DNA of 64,000 nt from Arenimonas daejeonensis (lineage in GTDB: Bacteria; Pseudomonadota; Gammaproteobacteria; Xanthomonadales; Xanthomonadaceae), in the NCBI RefSeq assembly GCF_007993735.1, contig NZ_CP042453.1:2108001-2172000 (forward strand). Direction: 5' to 3'. Below are positions 25,368 through 37,820 of this stretch, piece by piece (the stretch's first letter is position 1; the number at the start of each line of letters is the position of its first letter). The notes below the pieces were generated by a model. That model worked only from the letters and a program-made list of their open reading frames with translations. It did no database searches and had not been told where the DNA came from. A program made the position numbers and the translations under genes.

Positions 25368-28300
25368 TCAGCCCTGCTTACCCGGCTGCGGCGGCTCATC
25401 ACCGTTATCCAGCGACCAGTTCGGCGCAGGCGGCACGTCCTCTTCCTTCGGCGCCTCCGGCTCGGCGGCGGCCACCGGCTCGGGGCGCTTGGCCTCGTAG
25501 GGCGGCGGCGCGTCGAACATGGCGGGCTGCGTGCGCAGGAACGGGTTCACCGGGGCGGCCGGCGCGGCAGGTGCGGGCACCGGCTGCGGAACAGGCTCGG
25601 ACGGGATCAGGCTGGCCTGCACCGGGGCGGCGGGGGCGGGTGTCGGCGTAACGACCGGCGCCGCAACCACAGGCGCCGGCGCAACCACCGGCTCGACCAC
25701 CACTTCAACCACCGGCGCAACCGGCGCTTCCTCCACCACGGCCTGCGGAACTTCGGTTGGCGTGGCTTCCAGAATGGCAGCGGCCACCGGCGTCACTTCC
25801 ACCGGGGCAGCCACCGGCGCAGGCGCGGCAGTGGGCGAGGGCACCGACACCGGCGCCACGGTTTCCGCCACCACCACCGGCGCAACCACGGCGGCGGCTA
25901 CGGCCGCTACGGGCGCGGCGGCCACCGGCTTCGGCGCGGCCACGGGCGCGGGGCCCAGGTCGTCGAAGTCGGATTCGGCGGCGGTCACGGTCGGCGCGGC
26001 GGCGGCGCGGGGTGCGTTGCCGTCCTGCGGTTCCGGCTCTTCGTCTTCGAAGTCGGCTTCGCTGTCGCTCAGCTGGCCTTCCTGGCCACTGGCGTTCTCG
26101 GCACCTTCCGGGCTGCCGTCCGGACGACGGCGGCGGCGGCCACCGCGGCGGCCGCGACGACGGCGGCCGGTGCCTTCGGCATTGGCGGCGTCGGTAGCGG
26201 GCGCGGCGCTGTTCTCCAGGCCTTCCACCGGCTGGCCGTCGGCGTCCACCACCGGTGCGACCGGCACTTCGCCTTCGGCCAGTTCACCGCCGCTGGCGGC
26301 GGCCTGCGCGGCCAGGCGGGCGGCGCGGGCTTCGCGGCGTTCCTGTTCGCGCTTGATGTTTTCCTGGCGCTGCTGTTCGCGGCGTTCGGCGTCCTTCTTC
26401 TGCTGCTCTTCGCGGCGCACCTGGGATTCCAGGCGCTTGATCTCGTCGAGCTTCTTCTGCTCTTCGGTGCGCTCGGGCTTGGGCGGCTTGGGCTGCTGCT
26501 GCGGCTTGCCCTGGTTCTGCTGCGACGGCTTGTTGCCGCGGTCGCCACGCTCGCCACGTTCACTGCGATCGCCACGGTCACGGCCACGGCCGCTGCGGTC
26601 GTTGCGGTCACGGCGGCCGCCGTTGCCACCGCGGTCGCTGCGCTCACCGCGTTCCGGACGGGCCGGCTGCGCGGTGGTCTTGGCGGCCGGGGCTTCGTCG
26701 CCGGTGAAGACGGACATCAGACGGGCGAAGAAACCACGCTTCGGCGCCGCCACGGTATTGGCGAACACCGGGGCGGGTGCGACTTCGACTTCCGCTTCCT
26801 CGCGCACCGGCGCCGGGTTCGGCGGGCGCACGGCGGTGACGGCCGGCAGGTCGGGCACATTGATGTGCGCCTTGGTCAGCGAATGCACGGCCAGCTTGCG
26901 CGGGGTGGTGCGGTGGTAGCTCGGCTTGCCGGCTTCCTCGCCCAGCTCGTTTTCGCGCAGGCGGCTGATGTTGAAGTGCGGGGTTTCCAGCTGGTCGTCG
27001 GCGACGATGACCACCGGCGCGTCGTGGCGCTGTTCGATCTCGATCAGGGCGCGGCGCTTTTCGTTCAGCAGGTAGTTGGCGATTTCCGGCGGGGCCTGCA
27101 CCAGCACCTGCCCGGTGTTCTCCTTCATCGCATGCTCTTCGGCCAGGCGCAGGATGGACAGCGACAGCGACTCGACGCTGCGCATGCGGCCATGGCCTTC
27201 GCAGCGCGGGCAGACGATCTGGCTGGATTCGCCCAGCGACGGACGCAGGCGCTGGCGGCTCATCTCCAGCAGGCCGAAGCGCGAGATGCGGCCGATCTGC
27301 ACGCGTGCGCGGTCCTGCTTGAGCGCGTTCTGCAGGCGTTCTTCCACCAGGCGCTGGTGCTTGCCGGAAGACATGTCGATGAAGTCGATCACCACCAGGC
27401 CGCCCAGGTCGCGCAGGCGCATCTGGCGGGCCACTTCGTCGGCGGCTTCCAGGTTGGTGTTGAACGCCGTCTCTTCGATGTCGCTGCCCTTGGTGGCGCG
27501 CGAGGAGTTCACGTCGATTGCGGTCAGCGCTTCGGTCTGGTCCACCACGATGCTGCCGCCCGAGGGCAGGCGCACCTGGCGCTCGTAGGCGCCCTCGATC
27601 TGGGACTCGATCTGGTAGCGGTTGAACAGCGGGGTCGGGTCTTCGTAGAACTTGAGCTTGCGCAGGTTCTGCGGCATCACCGAGGCCATGAAGTCCTTGG
27701 CCTCTTCGTACATCTCCTTGGTGTCCACCAGGATCTCGCCCACGTCGGCGCGCAGGTAGTCACGCAGGGCGCGGATGATCAGGCGCGATTCCCTGGTAGA
27801 TCAGGAACGGGGCCGGCTTGGCCAGGGCGGCATCGGTAATGGACTTCCAGACCTGCAGCAGATAGTCGAGGTCCCACTGCAGCTCGTCGGCGGCGCGGCC
27901 GACACCGGCGGTGCGGATGATCACGCCCATGTCGTCGGGGATGGTCAGCGCGTCCATGGCCTCTTTCAGGGCCTGGCGGTCGTCGCCCTCGACCCGGCGC
28001 GAGACGCCGCCGGCGGTGGGCGAGTTCGGCATCAGCACCATGTAGCGGCCGGCCAGGGAAATGAACGTGGTCAGGGCGGCGCCCTTGTTGCCGCGCTCTT
28101 CCTTGTCCACCTGGACGACCACTTCCTGGCCTTCGCGCAGGAATTCCTTCAGGCCGGCCTTGTTCGGGTCGACGCCGGGGACGAAGTAGTCGCGGAGATT
28201 TCCTTGAGCGGCAGGAAGCCGTGGCGCTCGCCGCCGTATTCGACAAAGGCCGCTTCAAGGGAAGGTTCAAGCCGGACGATGCGGCCCTTGTAGATGTTGG

Positions 28301-28415
28301 ACTTCTTCTGTTCTTTCGAGGGCTGCTCGATGTCGATGTCGTACAGGTTCTGGCCATCGACGATCGCCACGCGCAGTTCTTCGGCCTGCGTGGCATTGAT
28401 CAACATACGCTTCAT
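25368..28415 (-). CDS. rne: Ribonuclease E (two frameshifts)
   Basis: Essential endoribonuclease and degradosome scaffold, about 1015 residues. It starts [21 protein letters not shown]; the S1 domain carries [33 protein letters not shown]; the RNase H and DNase I-like folds follow, with catalytic [15 protein letters not shown] and [12 protein letters not shown] and the zinc-link CPRCEGHG. The C-terminal half is disordered: an Arg/Asp/Gly-rich patch (about 27 kb mark), a Glu/Gln/Arg coiled coil, a polyarginine patch ([16 protein letters not shown]), then about 200 residues of Ala/Pro/Val. Frame breaks: one base missing near 28194 and one inserted in the CCTGG at 27792-27796. Divergent from rluC, the usual arrangement. 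Confidence 0.95.
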
Positions 28416-28782
28416 TGTCTGGTGTCCTCACGCGCTCAACCGCGAGGAACGCCGGGGTCCGCGCCCGATGTTTCCGACCCGGGGCGCATCGCGCACCCAG
28501 GCCTGGCAGGAACTTCCAGCGCTTCTAAACCTTGGGCGTACCCACGGGAGCGCTTGTTTTGTTTTGTTCGGTAAAGGGGCCCGGAACGCGCCTGGCGTGT
28601 TCCGGTGTTCGCGGACCCTAGGGTTCGCGGCAATATCCGTCTGCCTTCGGCACCGGCTAACATGGTCACCCCCGTGGGGTGTGGTAGCGGTTCCTCGGGA
28701 TTCGCGGGTGGGCGGCTTTCGGCCGACACCCCAGCGAAATCAGGACGTTATCTCGCGAAGCGATTGTATAGGCGGAACCCCC
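28416..28782. promoter_or_regulatory. rne/rluC divergent region including the rne leader
   Basis: 367 bp with no gene. It should hold the rne 5' UTR, which in E. coli forms hairpins used for RNase E autoregulation. Here several GC-rich stem candidates are visible, including one at about 28580-28602 (GGAAC with GTTCC arms) and a repeated GTTCGCGG at about 28606 and 28624 flanking a CCCTAGGG palindrome. TTGTATA at 28764-28770 may be part of the rluC promoter. Functional assignment is inference. Confidence 0.45.
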
Positions 28783-29740
28783 ATGGCGGCAAATGATGTC
28801 TCCACCGGCGTGAGACTGGTCAAGGTGCCCGAGGACCGGGACGGCCAGCGGCTGGACAACTTCCTGCTGCTGCAGCTCAAGGGGCGCCCCGCAGCTTGGT
28901 TTACAAGCTGGTGCGCAGCGGCCAGGTTCGCATCAACGGCAAGCGGGCCAAGGCCGACAGCCGCCTGGCCGGGGGCGACGAGGTCAGGATCCCGCCCGTG
29001 AAGCTGAACGAGCCCGGCGAGGTCCGGCCGCCGCCGAAGGGCCTGCTGGACCGGCTGGCCGCCAGCATCGTGTTCGAGGACAAGGCCCTGCTGGCCGTGA
29101 ACAAGCCCAGCGGCCTGGCCACCCACGGCGGCAGCGGCATCAGCCACGGGCTGATCGAGTCCCTGCGGGCGCTGCGCCCGGGCGAGCCGCTGGAACTGGT
29201 GCACCGGCTCGACCGGGACACCTCGGGCGTGATCATCATCGCCAAGAAACGTTCGGCCCTGCTGGAACTGCAGGCCCTGATGCGTGCCGGCGAGGACGAT
29301 GAAGGCCCGGGCAAACGTTACCTGGCGCTGCTGGTCGGGCGCGTTCCGAACGGCACGCTCACCGTGGACGCGCCGCTGCAGAAAGCGGTGCTGCAGGGGG
29401 CGAACGTTCGGTGCGGGTGGATCCCACCGGTAAGCCGTCGGTCAGCCACTTCAAGGTGCTGGAGCGCCGCGGTGGCCACAGCTTCTGCGAAGTGCGCATC
29501 GAAACCGGGCGCACGCACCAGATCCGCGTGCATGCCGCGCACCTGGGGCACCCGGTGGCGGGCGATGACAAATACGGCGACGACGAGGCCAACAAGCGGC
29601 TGGCGCAGCAGGTGGGCCTGAAGCGGCTGTTCCTGCACGCGGCCTCGATCGAGTTCGCGCTCGACAAGGGCAAGACGCCCTATCTGATCAACGCGCCGCT
29701 GAGCGAAGAACTCAACGCCGTGCTCGACCGCCTGGTTTAG
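28783..29740 (+). CDS. rluC: 23S rRNA pseudouridine synthase RluC (two homopolymer frameshifts)
   Basis: Makes pseudouridine at 955, 2504 and 2580 of 23S rRNA. Restored length about 319 residues. N-terminal S4 domain (RLDNFLLLQLKGAPRSLVYKLVRSGQVRINGKRAKADSRL) and RsuA/RluD catalytic domain with HRLDRDTSGV (catalytic Asp), GKRYLALLVGRV and the GRTHQIRVHAAHLGHPVAGDDKYGD block. One G is missing at 28881-28884 and one at 29396-29400. It is divergent from rne and overlaps the phhB stop by four bases at its 3' end. Confidence 0.93.
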
Positions 29741-30075
29741 GCCAGCTGCTGGGCCTTCGCGGCACAGATGAAATCGTTTTCGCTCAGGCCGCCCACGTCG
29801 TGGGTGGAATAACGCACCACGGCGCGGTCGTAGTGCACGCCCAGGTCGGGGTGGTGGTCTTCGGCGTGGGCCACGTAGGCCAGGGCGTTCACGAAGGCCA
29901 TGGTCCGGTAGTAGTCCGGGAAGCGGAAGGTCCTGCGGATGGCGGCGCCGTCCTCGACCAGGTCCCAGCCGGGCAGGGCATCGAGGTAACGGGCGACCAT
30001 CTCCTCCGACAGCTTGTTGTGGGCGCCCTTGAGCGGCTGGCAGCGGCGGGAGGCGAGTTCATTGATCGAGGTCAT
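29737..30075 (-). CDS. phhB: Pterin-4a-carbinolamine dehydratase PhhB
   Basis: Intact, 112 residues. Recycles the 4a-hydroxytetrahydropterin cofactor produced by phenylalanine hydroxylase. Family motifs: WDLVEDGAAIRRTFRFPDYYRTMAFVNALAYVAHAEDHHPDLGVHYDRAVVRYSTHDVGGLSENDF, including the catalytic His pair in EDHHPD. It converges on rluC (stops overlap). No phenylalanine hydroxylase gene is in view, so it may act from a distance. Confidence 0.95.
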   Translation of the reverse strand: MTSINELASRRCQPLKGAHNKLSEEMVARYLDALPGWDLVEDGAAIRRTFRFPDYYRTMAFVNALAYVAHAEDHHPDLGVHYDRAVVRYSTHDVGGLSENDFICAAKAQQLA

Positions 30076-30118
30076 GACAGCGTTCCGTGGCGGTTGGGGA
30101 AAGTATAGGCCGCGGGTC

Positions 30119-30131
30119 TACAATGCGCGCC
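30119..30131 (+). promoter_or_regulatory. -10 element immediately upstream of nfuA
   Basis: TACAAT at 30119-30124 lies seven bases before ATG 30132 with no Shine-Dalgarno between, so a leaderless transcript is likely. TTGGGG at 30094-30099 is 19 bases upstream and could be a weak -35. Confidence 0.45.
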
Positions 30132-30719
30132 ATGATCAACATCTCCGAATCCGCGCAGGGCTATTTCCAGCGCCTGCTGCAGTCCCAGGGCGGCGACGCC
30201 GTGGGCATCCGCCTGTCCGCCGTGAACCCCGGCACGCCGCGTGCCGATGCGCGCCTGGAGTTCGCCGAACACGGCGACCTGCTGGGCGACGAGTGGGCGG
30301 TGGAATGCGAGGGCTTCACGCTGTACGTGGACGCGCCCAGCGCGCCCTACCTGGACTCGGCCGACATCGATTTCGTCAACAACGCCACCGGCGGCCAGCT
30401 CACCATCAAGGCACCGCGCATCAAGGGCGACCAGCCGGCGGGCGATGCCTCGCTGGTGGAGCGCGTGCAGTGGATGATCGAGTCGGAGATCAACCCGCAG
30501 CTGGCCTCGCACAAGGGTCGGGTGGCGCTGGACTCGATCGGTGCCGATGGCGTGGTGTACCTGCGCTTCGGCGGCGGCTGCCACGGCTGCGGCATGGCCG
30601 ACGTGACCCTGAAACAGGGCATCGAGAAATCGATGATGGCGAAATTCCCCGAAGTCACCGCCGTGCGCGATGCGACCGACCACAGCACCGGCGCCGCGCC
30701 GTATATTGCCCGGGGCTGA
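30132..30719 (+). CDS. nfuA: Fe-S biogenesis protein NfuA
   Basis: Intact, 195 residues from [12 protein letters not shown]. An N-terminal degenerate A-type domain ([22 protein letters not shown], cysteines absent as usual in NfuA) is joined to the C-terminal Nfu domain with the cluster-binding C-x-x-C in [21 protein letters not shown]. Carries 4Fe-4S clusters to apo-targets such as aconitase and protects them under oxidative stress. A start three codons upstream (30123) is possible but the -10 at 30119-30124 would overlap it. Confidence 0.94.
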   Translation: MINISESAQGYFQRLLQSQGGDAVGIRLSAVNPGTPRADARLEFAEHGDLLGDEWAVECEGFTLYVDAPSAPYLDSADIDFVNNATGGQLTIKAPRIKGDQPAGDASLVERVQWMIESEINPQLASHKGRVALDSIGADGVVYLRFGGGCHGCGMADVTLKQGIEKSMMAKFPEVTAVRDATDHSTGAAPYIARG

Positions 30720-30801
30720 ACGATCCGGGCGGCGCGTTCGGTCTTAACCGATTCTTTCCGGGTCGTCCCGGTACTCTCTCGCGGCCCCTCCTACTTCTGC
30801 G

Positions 30802-32263
<1,462 letters not shown>

Positions 32264-32287
32264 ACAAGGCCCCTTGCGGGGCCTTGT
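32264..32287. terminator. Intrinsic terminator after the Glu-Pro protein gene
   Basis: A 10-bp perfect stem (32264-32273 with 32278-32287) with loop TTGC immediately follows the TGA at 32261-32263. Between converging genes. The 3' U-tract is weak. Confidence 0.75.
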
Positions 32288-32332
32288 GGTCAGGCGGCGA
32301 GCGACGGAGCGATCAGCGCTCGTCGACCTTGC

Positions 32333-32668
32333 TCAGGTCGTGCAGGTCGCCTTCCCGGTAGTGGAGAAGAAGGCGGCCAGGTCGTCGATGTCCTCGTCGC
32401 TCAGGCCGGCGGCGAAACCAGCCATGATGGCGTTCTCGCGTTCGCCCGACTTGTAGTCGTGCAGGGCCTTGGCCAGGTACTCCGGGTACTGGCCGGCGAT
32501 CTTGGGATAGGTGTCGTCGAGGCTCTCGTTGCCGGTGGCGCCGTGGCAGGAGGCGCAGGTCTTGGCCTTCTCGGCGCCGGCGACGGGGTCACCCTTCACG
32601 CCGGCAGCCAGGGCCGGGGCGGACAGGACGAGCAGGGCGAGGGCGGAAGCGGTACGCAGCATGGTCAT
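32333..32668 (-). CDS. Periplasmic cytochrome c (class I), second of a tandem pair
   Basis: Signal peptide [21 protein letters not shown], then heme motif CASCHG and a distal Met in [24 protein letters not shown], the pattern of one half of cytochrome c4. About 111 residues. The C-terminus may be misread: the frame given ends [10 protein letters not shown], whereas a one-base shift near 32350 would give a charged tail ending LSKVDER at 32313, which looks more natural. Co-directional with and eight bases after the partner cytochrome gene. Likely an electron shuttle to a terminal oxidase; partner unknown. Confidence 0.82.
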   Translation of the reverse strand: MTMLRTASALALLVLSAPALAAGVKGDPVAGAEKAKTCASCHGATGNESLDDTYPKIAGQYPEYLAKALHDYKSGERENAIMAGFAAGLSDEDIDDLAAFFSTTGKATCTT

Positions 32669-32676
32669 CGTGGCCC

Positions 32677-33003
32677 TCACTTGGCCGGCTTGAGGCTGGA
32701 CAGGTAGGCCGCGATGTCCGCGATCTCCTGGTCGGAGAAGGACTGCGCCTGTGCCTGCATGGTCGGGTGCTTGCGTTCACCCTTCTTGTAGCTGGCGAGT
32801 GCGGCAACCAGATACTGCTCGTTCTGGCCGCCGACCTTGGGCACGCGATAGGTGGGATAGGCGTTCTTGTAGTCGGCGATGCCGTGGCAGCCGGTGCAGG
32901 TATAGAACAGGGCCTTCCCCTTATCCGGGTCGCCCTTGGCGGCGGCGGGCAGGGCGGCGAGGGCAAGCACGAGGCTGGCGGCGGGCAACAGGATTCGCTT
33001 CAT
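32677..33003 (-). CDS. Periplasmic cytochrome c (class I), first of a tandem pair
   Basis: Intact, 108 residues with signal peptide MKRILLPAASLVLALAALPAAA, heme-binding CTGCHG near residue 36, and distal Met in HPTMQAQAQSFSDQEIADIAAYL. Paralogous to the next gene; together they look like the two domains of diheme cytochrome c4 encoded separately. A TATAAT on the minus strand at 33055-33050 is about 47 bases upstream of the ATG and is the likely -10. Confidence 0.9.
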   Translation of the reverse strand: MKRILLPAASLVLALAALPAAAKGDPDKGKALFYTCTGCHGIADYKNAYPTYRVPKVGGQNEQYLVAALASYKKGERKHPTMQAQAQSFSDQEIADIAAYLSSLKPAK

Positions 33004-33205
33004 CAGGGTTTTCCGGCTCGAAAGGGTCGGCGGACGGCGTTAAACCGAAATTATAGCCGCAGCATCCGAATACCGGACAGGGGGTCGTCACCTGGACCGC
33101 GACGGGTTGTCACCGTTGGGCATCCAGACTTCCGGCATATGCGGGTCTTCACGCCCGTCCTGTACTGTTCTATTCAACTACAACACCCCGCCAAAGCCGA
33201 GACCC
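33004..33205. promoter_or_regulatory. Divergent region between cytochrome pair and efflux operon
   Basis: 202 bp. Minus-strand TATAAT at 33050-33055 serves the cytochrome genes; the plus-strand side is AT-richer at 33160-33185 but shows no clear consensus promoter or operator for the efflux operon. Confidence 0.45.
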
Positions 33206-34383
33206 ATGAAGACTCCCAGCCGCTCCCCGAAGCTCCGCGCCGCCGCCCTCCTGGCCCTGGCGATCTCCTGGCCCTGGCGGGTTGTGGTGGCCAGGCCCCT
33301 GCCGATGCCGAGGCCGCCGAGACCGCGGAAGCGGCCGAAAAAGCCGGCGAAGACGGCAAGTCCGAAGAGAAGAAGATCGACGCGGTGCCGGTCGAAGTCG
33401 CGGCGGTGGCCAAGCGCCCGATCTCGGCCAGCTACGCGGGTACCGCCAACCTCGAGGCACCGCACGAAGCCCAGGTGGTGGCCAAGACCTCCGGCGTGCT
33501 GCTCGAGCTGCTGGCCGAAGAGGGCGACCAGGTGAAGGCCGGCCAGGTACTGGCCCGTATCGACCCCGACCGCCCGCGCCTGGAGATGGAGCGCGCCCGC
33601 GCCACCATGCGCAAGCTTGAGAACAATTACCGCCGCGCGCAGGAACTGCTGGCCTCCAAGCTGGTCAGCGCCGAAGCCAGCGACCAGATCCGCTACGACC
33701 TGGAAGCCGCGCGCGCCGCCTACGAGCTCGCCGAACTCGAGCTGTCGTACACCAACATCATCGCGCCGATCGACGGCGTGATCGCACAGCGCGCGGTCAA
33801 GACCGGCAACCTGATCCAACTCAACTCCTCGCTGTTCCGCATCGTCGACGACTCGCGCCTGGAGGCCGTGCTGAACGTGCCCGAGCGCGACCTGGCGACC
33901 ATGCAGCCCGGCCTGTTGGTGCACATGAGCGCCGACGCCATGCCGGGCAAGGTGTTCGAAGGCGTCATCGACCGCGTCAGCCCGGTGGTGGACGGCGGCA
34001 GCGGTACCTTCCGCGTGGTGACCCTTTTCAAGGGTGGCGAAGGCCTGCGCCCGGGCATGTTCGGCCGCATCGAGGTGGTCTATGACCAGCGCGCCGATGC
34101 GCTGACGGTGCCGCGTGCGGCCCTGCTCGAGGATGCCGGCGAGACCGCGGTGTTCGCCGTGCGCGAAGCCAAGGCGGTGCGCGTGCCGATCGAAGTCGGC
34201 CACATGAGCGGCGAACTGGTCGAAGTGCGCAAGGGCCTGACCGAGGGCGAACAGGTGGTGACCGCGGGCAAGATCACCCTGCGTGACGGCGCGTCGGTCG
34301 AAGTGCTCAATCCGCCCGCCGGTGGCGCCGTGGATACCGGTGTCGCCCAGGTCGCCAAGAACGGCAACGGGACTCACAACTGA
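33206..34383 (+). CDS. RND efflux periplasmic adaptor lipoprotein (frameshift)
   Basis: About 392 residues after restoring one C at the CCTGG at 33267-33271; the corrected N-terminus reads ISLALAGCGGQ, a proper lipobox. After a Glu/Ala-rich linker come the barrel-sandwich hybrid (EAPHEAQVVAKTSGVLLELLAEEGDQVKAGQVLARID), the alpha-hairpin (RARATMRKLENNYRRAQELLASKLVS...YELAELELSYTNIIAPIDGVIAQ), and the beta-barrel and membrane-proximal domains ending VVTAGKITLRDGASVEV. HlyD/MFP family. Stop and the next ATG overlap by one base. Together with two RND genes it forms a drug or solvent efflux operon lacking its own outer-membrane channel. Confidence 0.92.
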
Positions 34384-37300
34384 TGAACCTCGTAGAGTTC
34401 TCCGTCCGTCGGCGCGTCACCGTGCTGATGGTGACGCTGACCTTCGTGCTGTTCGGCGCGATCGGCCTGTCGTCGCTGCCGGTCAACCTGCTGCCCGACC
34501 TGAGTTATCCCACGCTGACCGTGCGCACCGAATACACCGGTGCCGCGCCGTCCGAGATCGAGACCCTGATCAGCGAGCCGGTCGAGGAAGCCGTCGGCGT
34601 GGTCAAGGGACTGCGCAAGCTCAAGTCGGTGTCGCGCACCGGCCAGAGCGACGTGGTGCTGGAATTCGCCTGGGGCACCGACATGGACCGGGCCAGCCTG
34701 GAGGTCCGCGACAAGCTCGAGTCCCTGCGTTTGCCGCTGGAAGCCAAGCAGCCGGTGCTGCTGCGCTTCGACCCGACCACCGAGCCGATCGTGCGCCTGA
34801 CCCTGTCGGCCAGCGACAAGGCCGGCGCCGCCGACGCCAATGCCGAGCTGGTGCGCCTGCGCCGCTTCGCCGACGACGAACTCAAGAAACTGCTCGAGCC
34901 GGTCGAGGGCGTGGCCGCGGTCAAGGTGTCCGGTGGCCTCGAGGACGAGATCCAGGTGTCCATCGACCAGCAGAAGCTGGCCCAGCTCAACCTCGGCATC
35001 GGCACGGTCATCGACCGCTTGAAGGCCGAGAACGTCAACATTTCCGGCGGCCGCATCGAAGACGGCAGCCAGCGCTACCTGGTACGCACCATCAACCAGT
35101 TCTCCAACGTCGACCAGATGCGCGACCTGCTGATCACCGCGCGCACCGCCGGCGGTGGCAACAGCGCGGCGCAGGAAGCGGCGGCCGCGGCTGCGCGTGT
35201 TGCGGCATTGACCGGCTCGGCCGAAGCGTTGGCGGCTTCCGCGAGCGCGCAGAGCGCCGCCTCGGGTTCCGGCAGTGGTCCTGGCGGCGGCCAGGCGATC
35301 CGCCTGCGCGACATCGCCACCGTGGTACAGGGTTTCAAGGAACGCGAGGCCATCATCCGCCTCGACGGCCGCGAGGCGGTCGAGCTGGCGATCTACAAGG
35401 AAGGAGACGCCAACACGGTCACCGTGGCCGACGCGGTCAAGGGAATGATCGAAGAGATCCGCAGCCAGATCCCGGCCGATGCGGAACTGCGCACGGTGGA
35501 CGACCAGTCGGTGTTCATCGAGAGTGCGATCAGGGGCGTGCAGTTCGACGCCGTGTTCGGCGGCCTGCTGGCCATCCTGATCATCTTCTTCTTCCTGCGC
35601 GATGGCTGGAGCACCTTCGTCATCTCGTTGTCGTTGCCGATTTCGCTGATCGCGACGTTCTTCTTCATGGACCAGTTCGACCTGAGCCTGAACGTGATGT
35701 CGCTGGGCGGGCTGGCGCTGGCTACGGGCCTGGTCGTCGACGATTCCATCGTCGTGTTGGAAAGCATCGCCAAGGCGCGCGAACGCGGCCTGGGCGTGCT
35801 GGAAGCCGCGCTGGTCGGCACCAAGGAAGTGAGCATGGCGGTGGTGGCGTCCACCCTGACCATCGTCGCGGTGTTCCTGCCGCTGGTGTTCGTCGAGGGC
35901 GTCGCCGGCCAGCTGTTCAAGGACCAGGCGCTGACCATCTCGATCGCGATCATGATGTCGCTGGTCGTCGCCATGACCCTGATCCCGATGCTGTCCTCGC
36001 TGAAGGCGAAGGCCCCGCTGGCGTTCCCGGCCGAAGCACCGCATCCGGACTGGCGTCCGGAGTCCAAGGTGCTCAAGCCCGTGGCCGCTGTGCGCCGTGG
36101 CACGGAGAAGGCGGCCGGCGGCCTGCTGGTGGGCATGTCTTACGTGATGCTGACGATCTTCCGCTTCCTGCGCCGTTATGTCGGCGGCGCGATGGTGTGG
36201 CTGGCGGGCCATGTCATGAAGCCCTATGACCTGGCCGCCGCGGCCTACCACCGCACGCTGCCCAGGGCCTTGGACCGTCCTGGCCTGGTGCTGGGTTCGG
36301 CGGCCCTGGTGTTCGCCGCCTCGCTGGCCCCTGGTGCCGACGCTGGGCCTGGACCTGATCCCGCAGCTGGCGCAGGACCGCTTCGAGATGACGGTGAAGC
36401 TGCCGCCCGGCACCCAGCTGCGCGATACCGACGCCGTGGTGCGGGCCGTGCAGGAAGAACATGCCGGCGACCCGGGTGTGAACGCGCTGTATGCCGTCAG
36501 CGGCAGCGGCACGCGACTGGACGCCAACCCGACTGAATCGGGCGAGAACATCGGCAAGATCACCGTGGTGATGGTGCCGGAAGACGCCGCGGAGATCGAA
36601 GCGGCCGAGACCGAGCGCCTGCGCGAAACGATGGAAACCCGGTTCCCCGGCGCCGAGATCAAGTTCGGCCGCCCGGAGATCTTCAGCTTCTCCACGCCAC
36701 TGGAGATCGAACTGCAGGGCGCCGACCTCGGCGATCTCGAAGCGGCCGGCGCCAAGCTGGTGTCGCTGATGGAGGGGTCCGGCCGTTTCGTGGACATCAA
36801 GTCCACGGTCGAGGAAGGTTTCCCGGAGATCCAGATCCGCTTCGACCAGGAACGTGCCGCGGCGCTGGGCCTGACCACGCGCCAGATCGCCGACCAGGTC
36901 GTGCGCAAGGTGCGCGGTGAAGTGGCGACACGCTACAGCTTCCGCGACCGCAAGATCGACGTGCTGGTGCGGTCGCAGGAGTCCGACCGCGCCTCGATCG
37001 AGGACATCAAGCGCCTGATCGTCAATCCCGAGAGCGCCGCGCCGGTGACCCTGGCGGCGGTGGCCGACGTGGTCGCCACCACCGGCCCCAGCGAGATCCA
37101 CCACGCCAACCAGACCCGCGTGGCCGTGGTGTCCGCCGACCTGGCGCATGGCGACCTGGGCAGTGCCGTGGCCGAGATCCAGTCGCTGGTGGCGGAAAAC
37201 CCGCTCGGCGCCGGCGTCAGCATGCACGTCGGCGGCCAGGGCGAGGAGCTGCGCGCGTCGGTGATGTCGCTGCTGTTCGCGTTCGGCCTGGCCATCTTAT

Positions 37301-37820
37301 AGTTTACCTGGTGATGGCGTCGCAGTTCGAGTCACTGCTGCATCCGTTCGTCATCCTGTTCACGATTCCGCTGGCCGTGGTCGGTGCGGTGCTCGCGCTG
37401 GTGCTGTCCGGCTCGAGCCTGTCGGTCGTCGTGTTCATTGGCCTGATCCTGCTGGTCGGCATCGTGGTGAAGAACGCCATCATCCTGATCGACAAGGTGA
37501 ACCAGCTGCGCGAGCAGGGTGTGGGCAAGCGCGACGCCATCATCCACGGCGCCGAATCACGCCTGCGCCCGATCATCATGACGACGCTGACGGCCCTGCT
37601 GGGCTTCCTGCCGCTGGCCCTGGCATCCGGCGCCGGCGCCGAAGTCCGCTCGCCGATGGCGATCACCGTGATCGGTGGCCTGGCGGTCTCGACGCTGCTG
37701 ACGCTGCTGGTGATCCCGGTCGTCTACAACCTGATGGACCGCCGCAGCGATGAAAGCTACGTCGCCCGCACCAAGCCGCTGGACCTGGGGCAGGGCGAGG
37801 CGGAGGGTTCGCACGCATGA
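34383..37820 (+). CDS. RND efflux permease 1 (HAE-1/AcrB type; two frameshifts)
   Basis: About 1145 residues. Proton-driven inner-membrane pump. N-terminal helix RRRVTVLMVTLTFVLFGAIGL, porter domain, then helices 2-6 with the proton-relay motif LATGLVVDDSIVVLESI and the second set with VFIGLILLVGIVVKNAIILID and RPIIMTTLTALLGFLPLALASGAG. Between porter subdomains a 40-residue Ala/Ser/Gly-rich insert (encoded at about 35149-35295) interrupts the docking region. One C is inserted at the CCCTGG near 36331 and one C is missing near 37296, where the reading should run AILIVYLVMAS. Its stop overlaps the second permease ATG by four bases. Confidence 0.92.

Noticed and set aside
36226-37302. A third, separate RND gene fragment (pseudogene)
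   Set aside because: The segment continues permease 1 exactly at the residue where the frame is lost at a CCTGG, and restoring the indels gives one 1145-residue protein.
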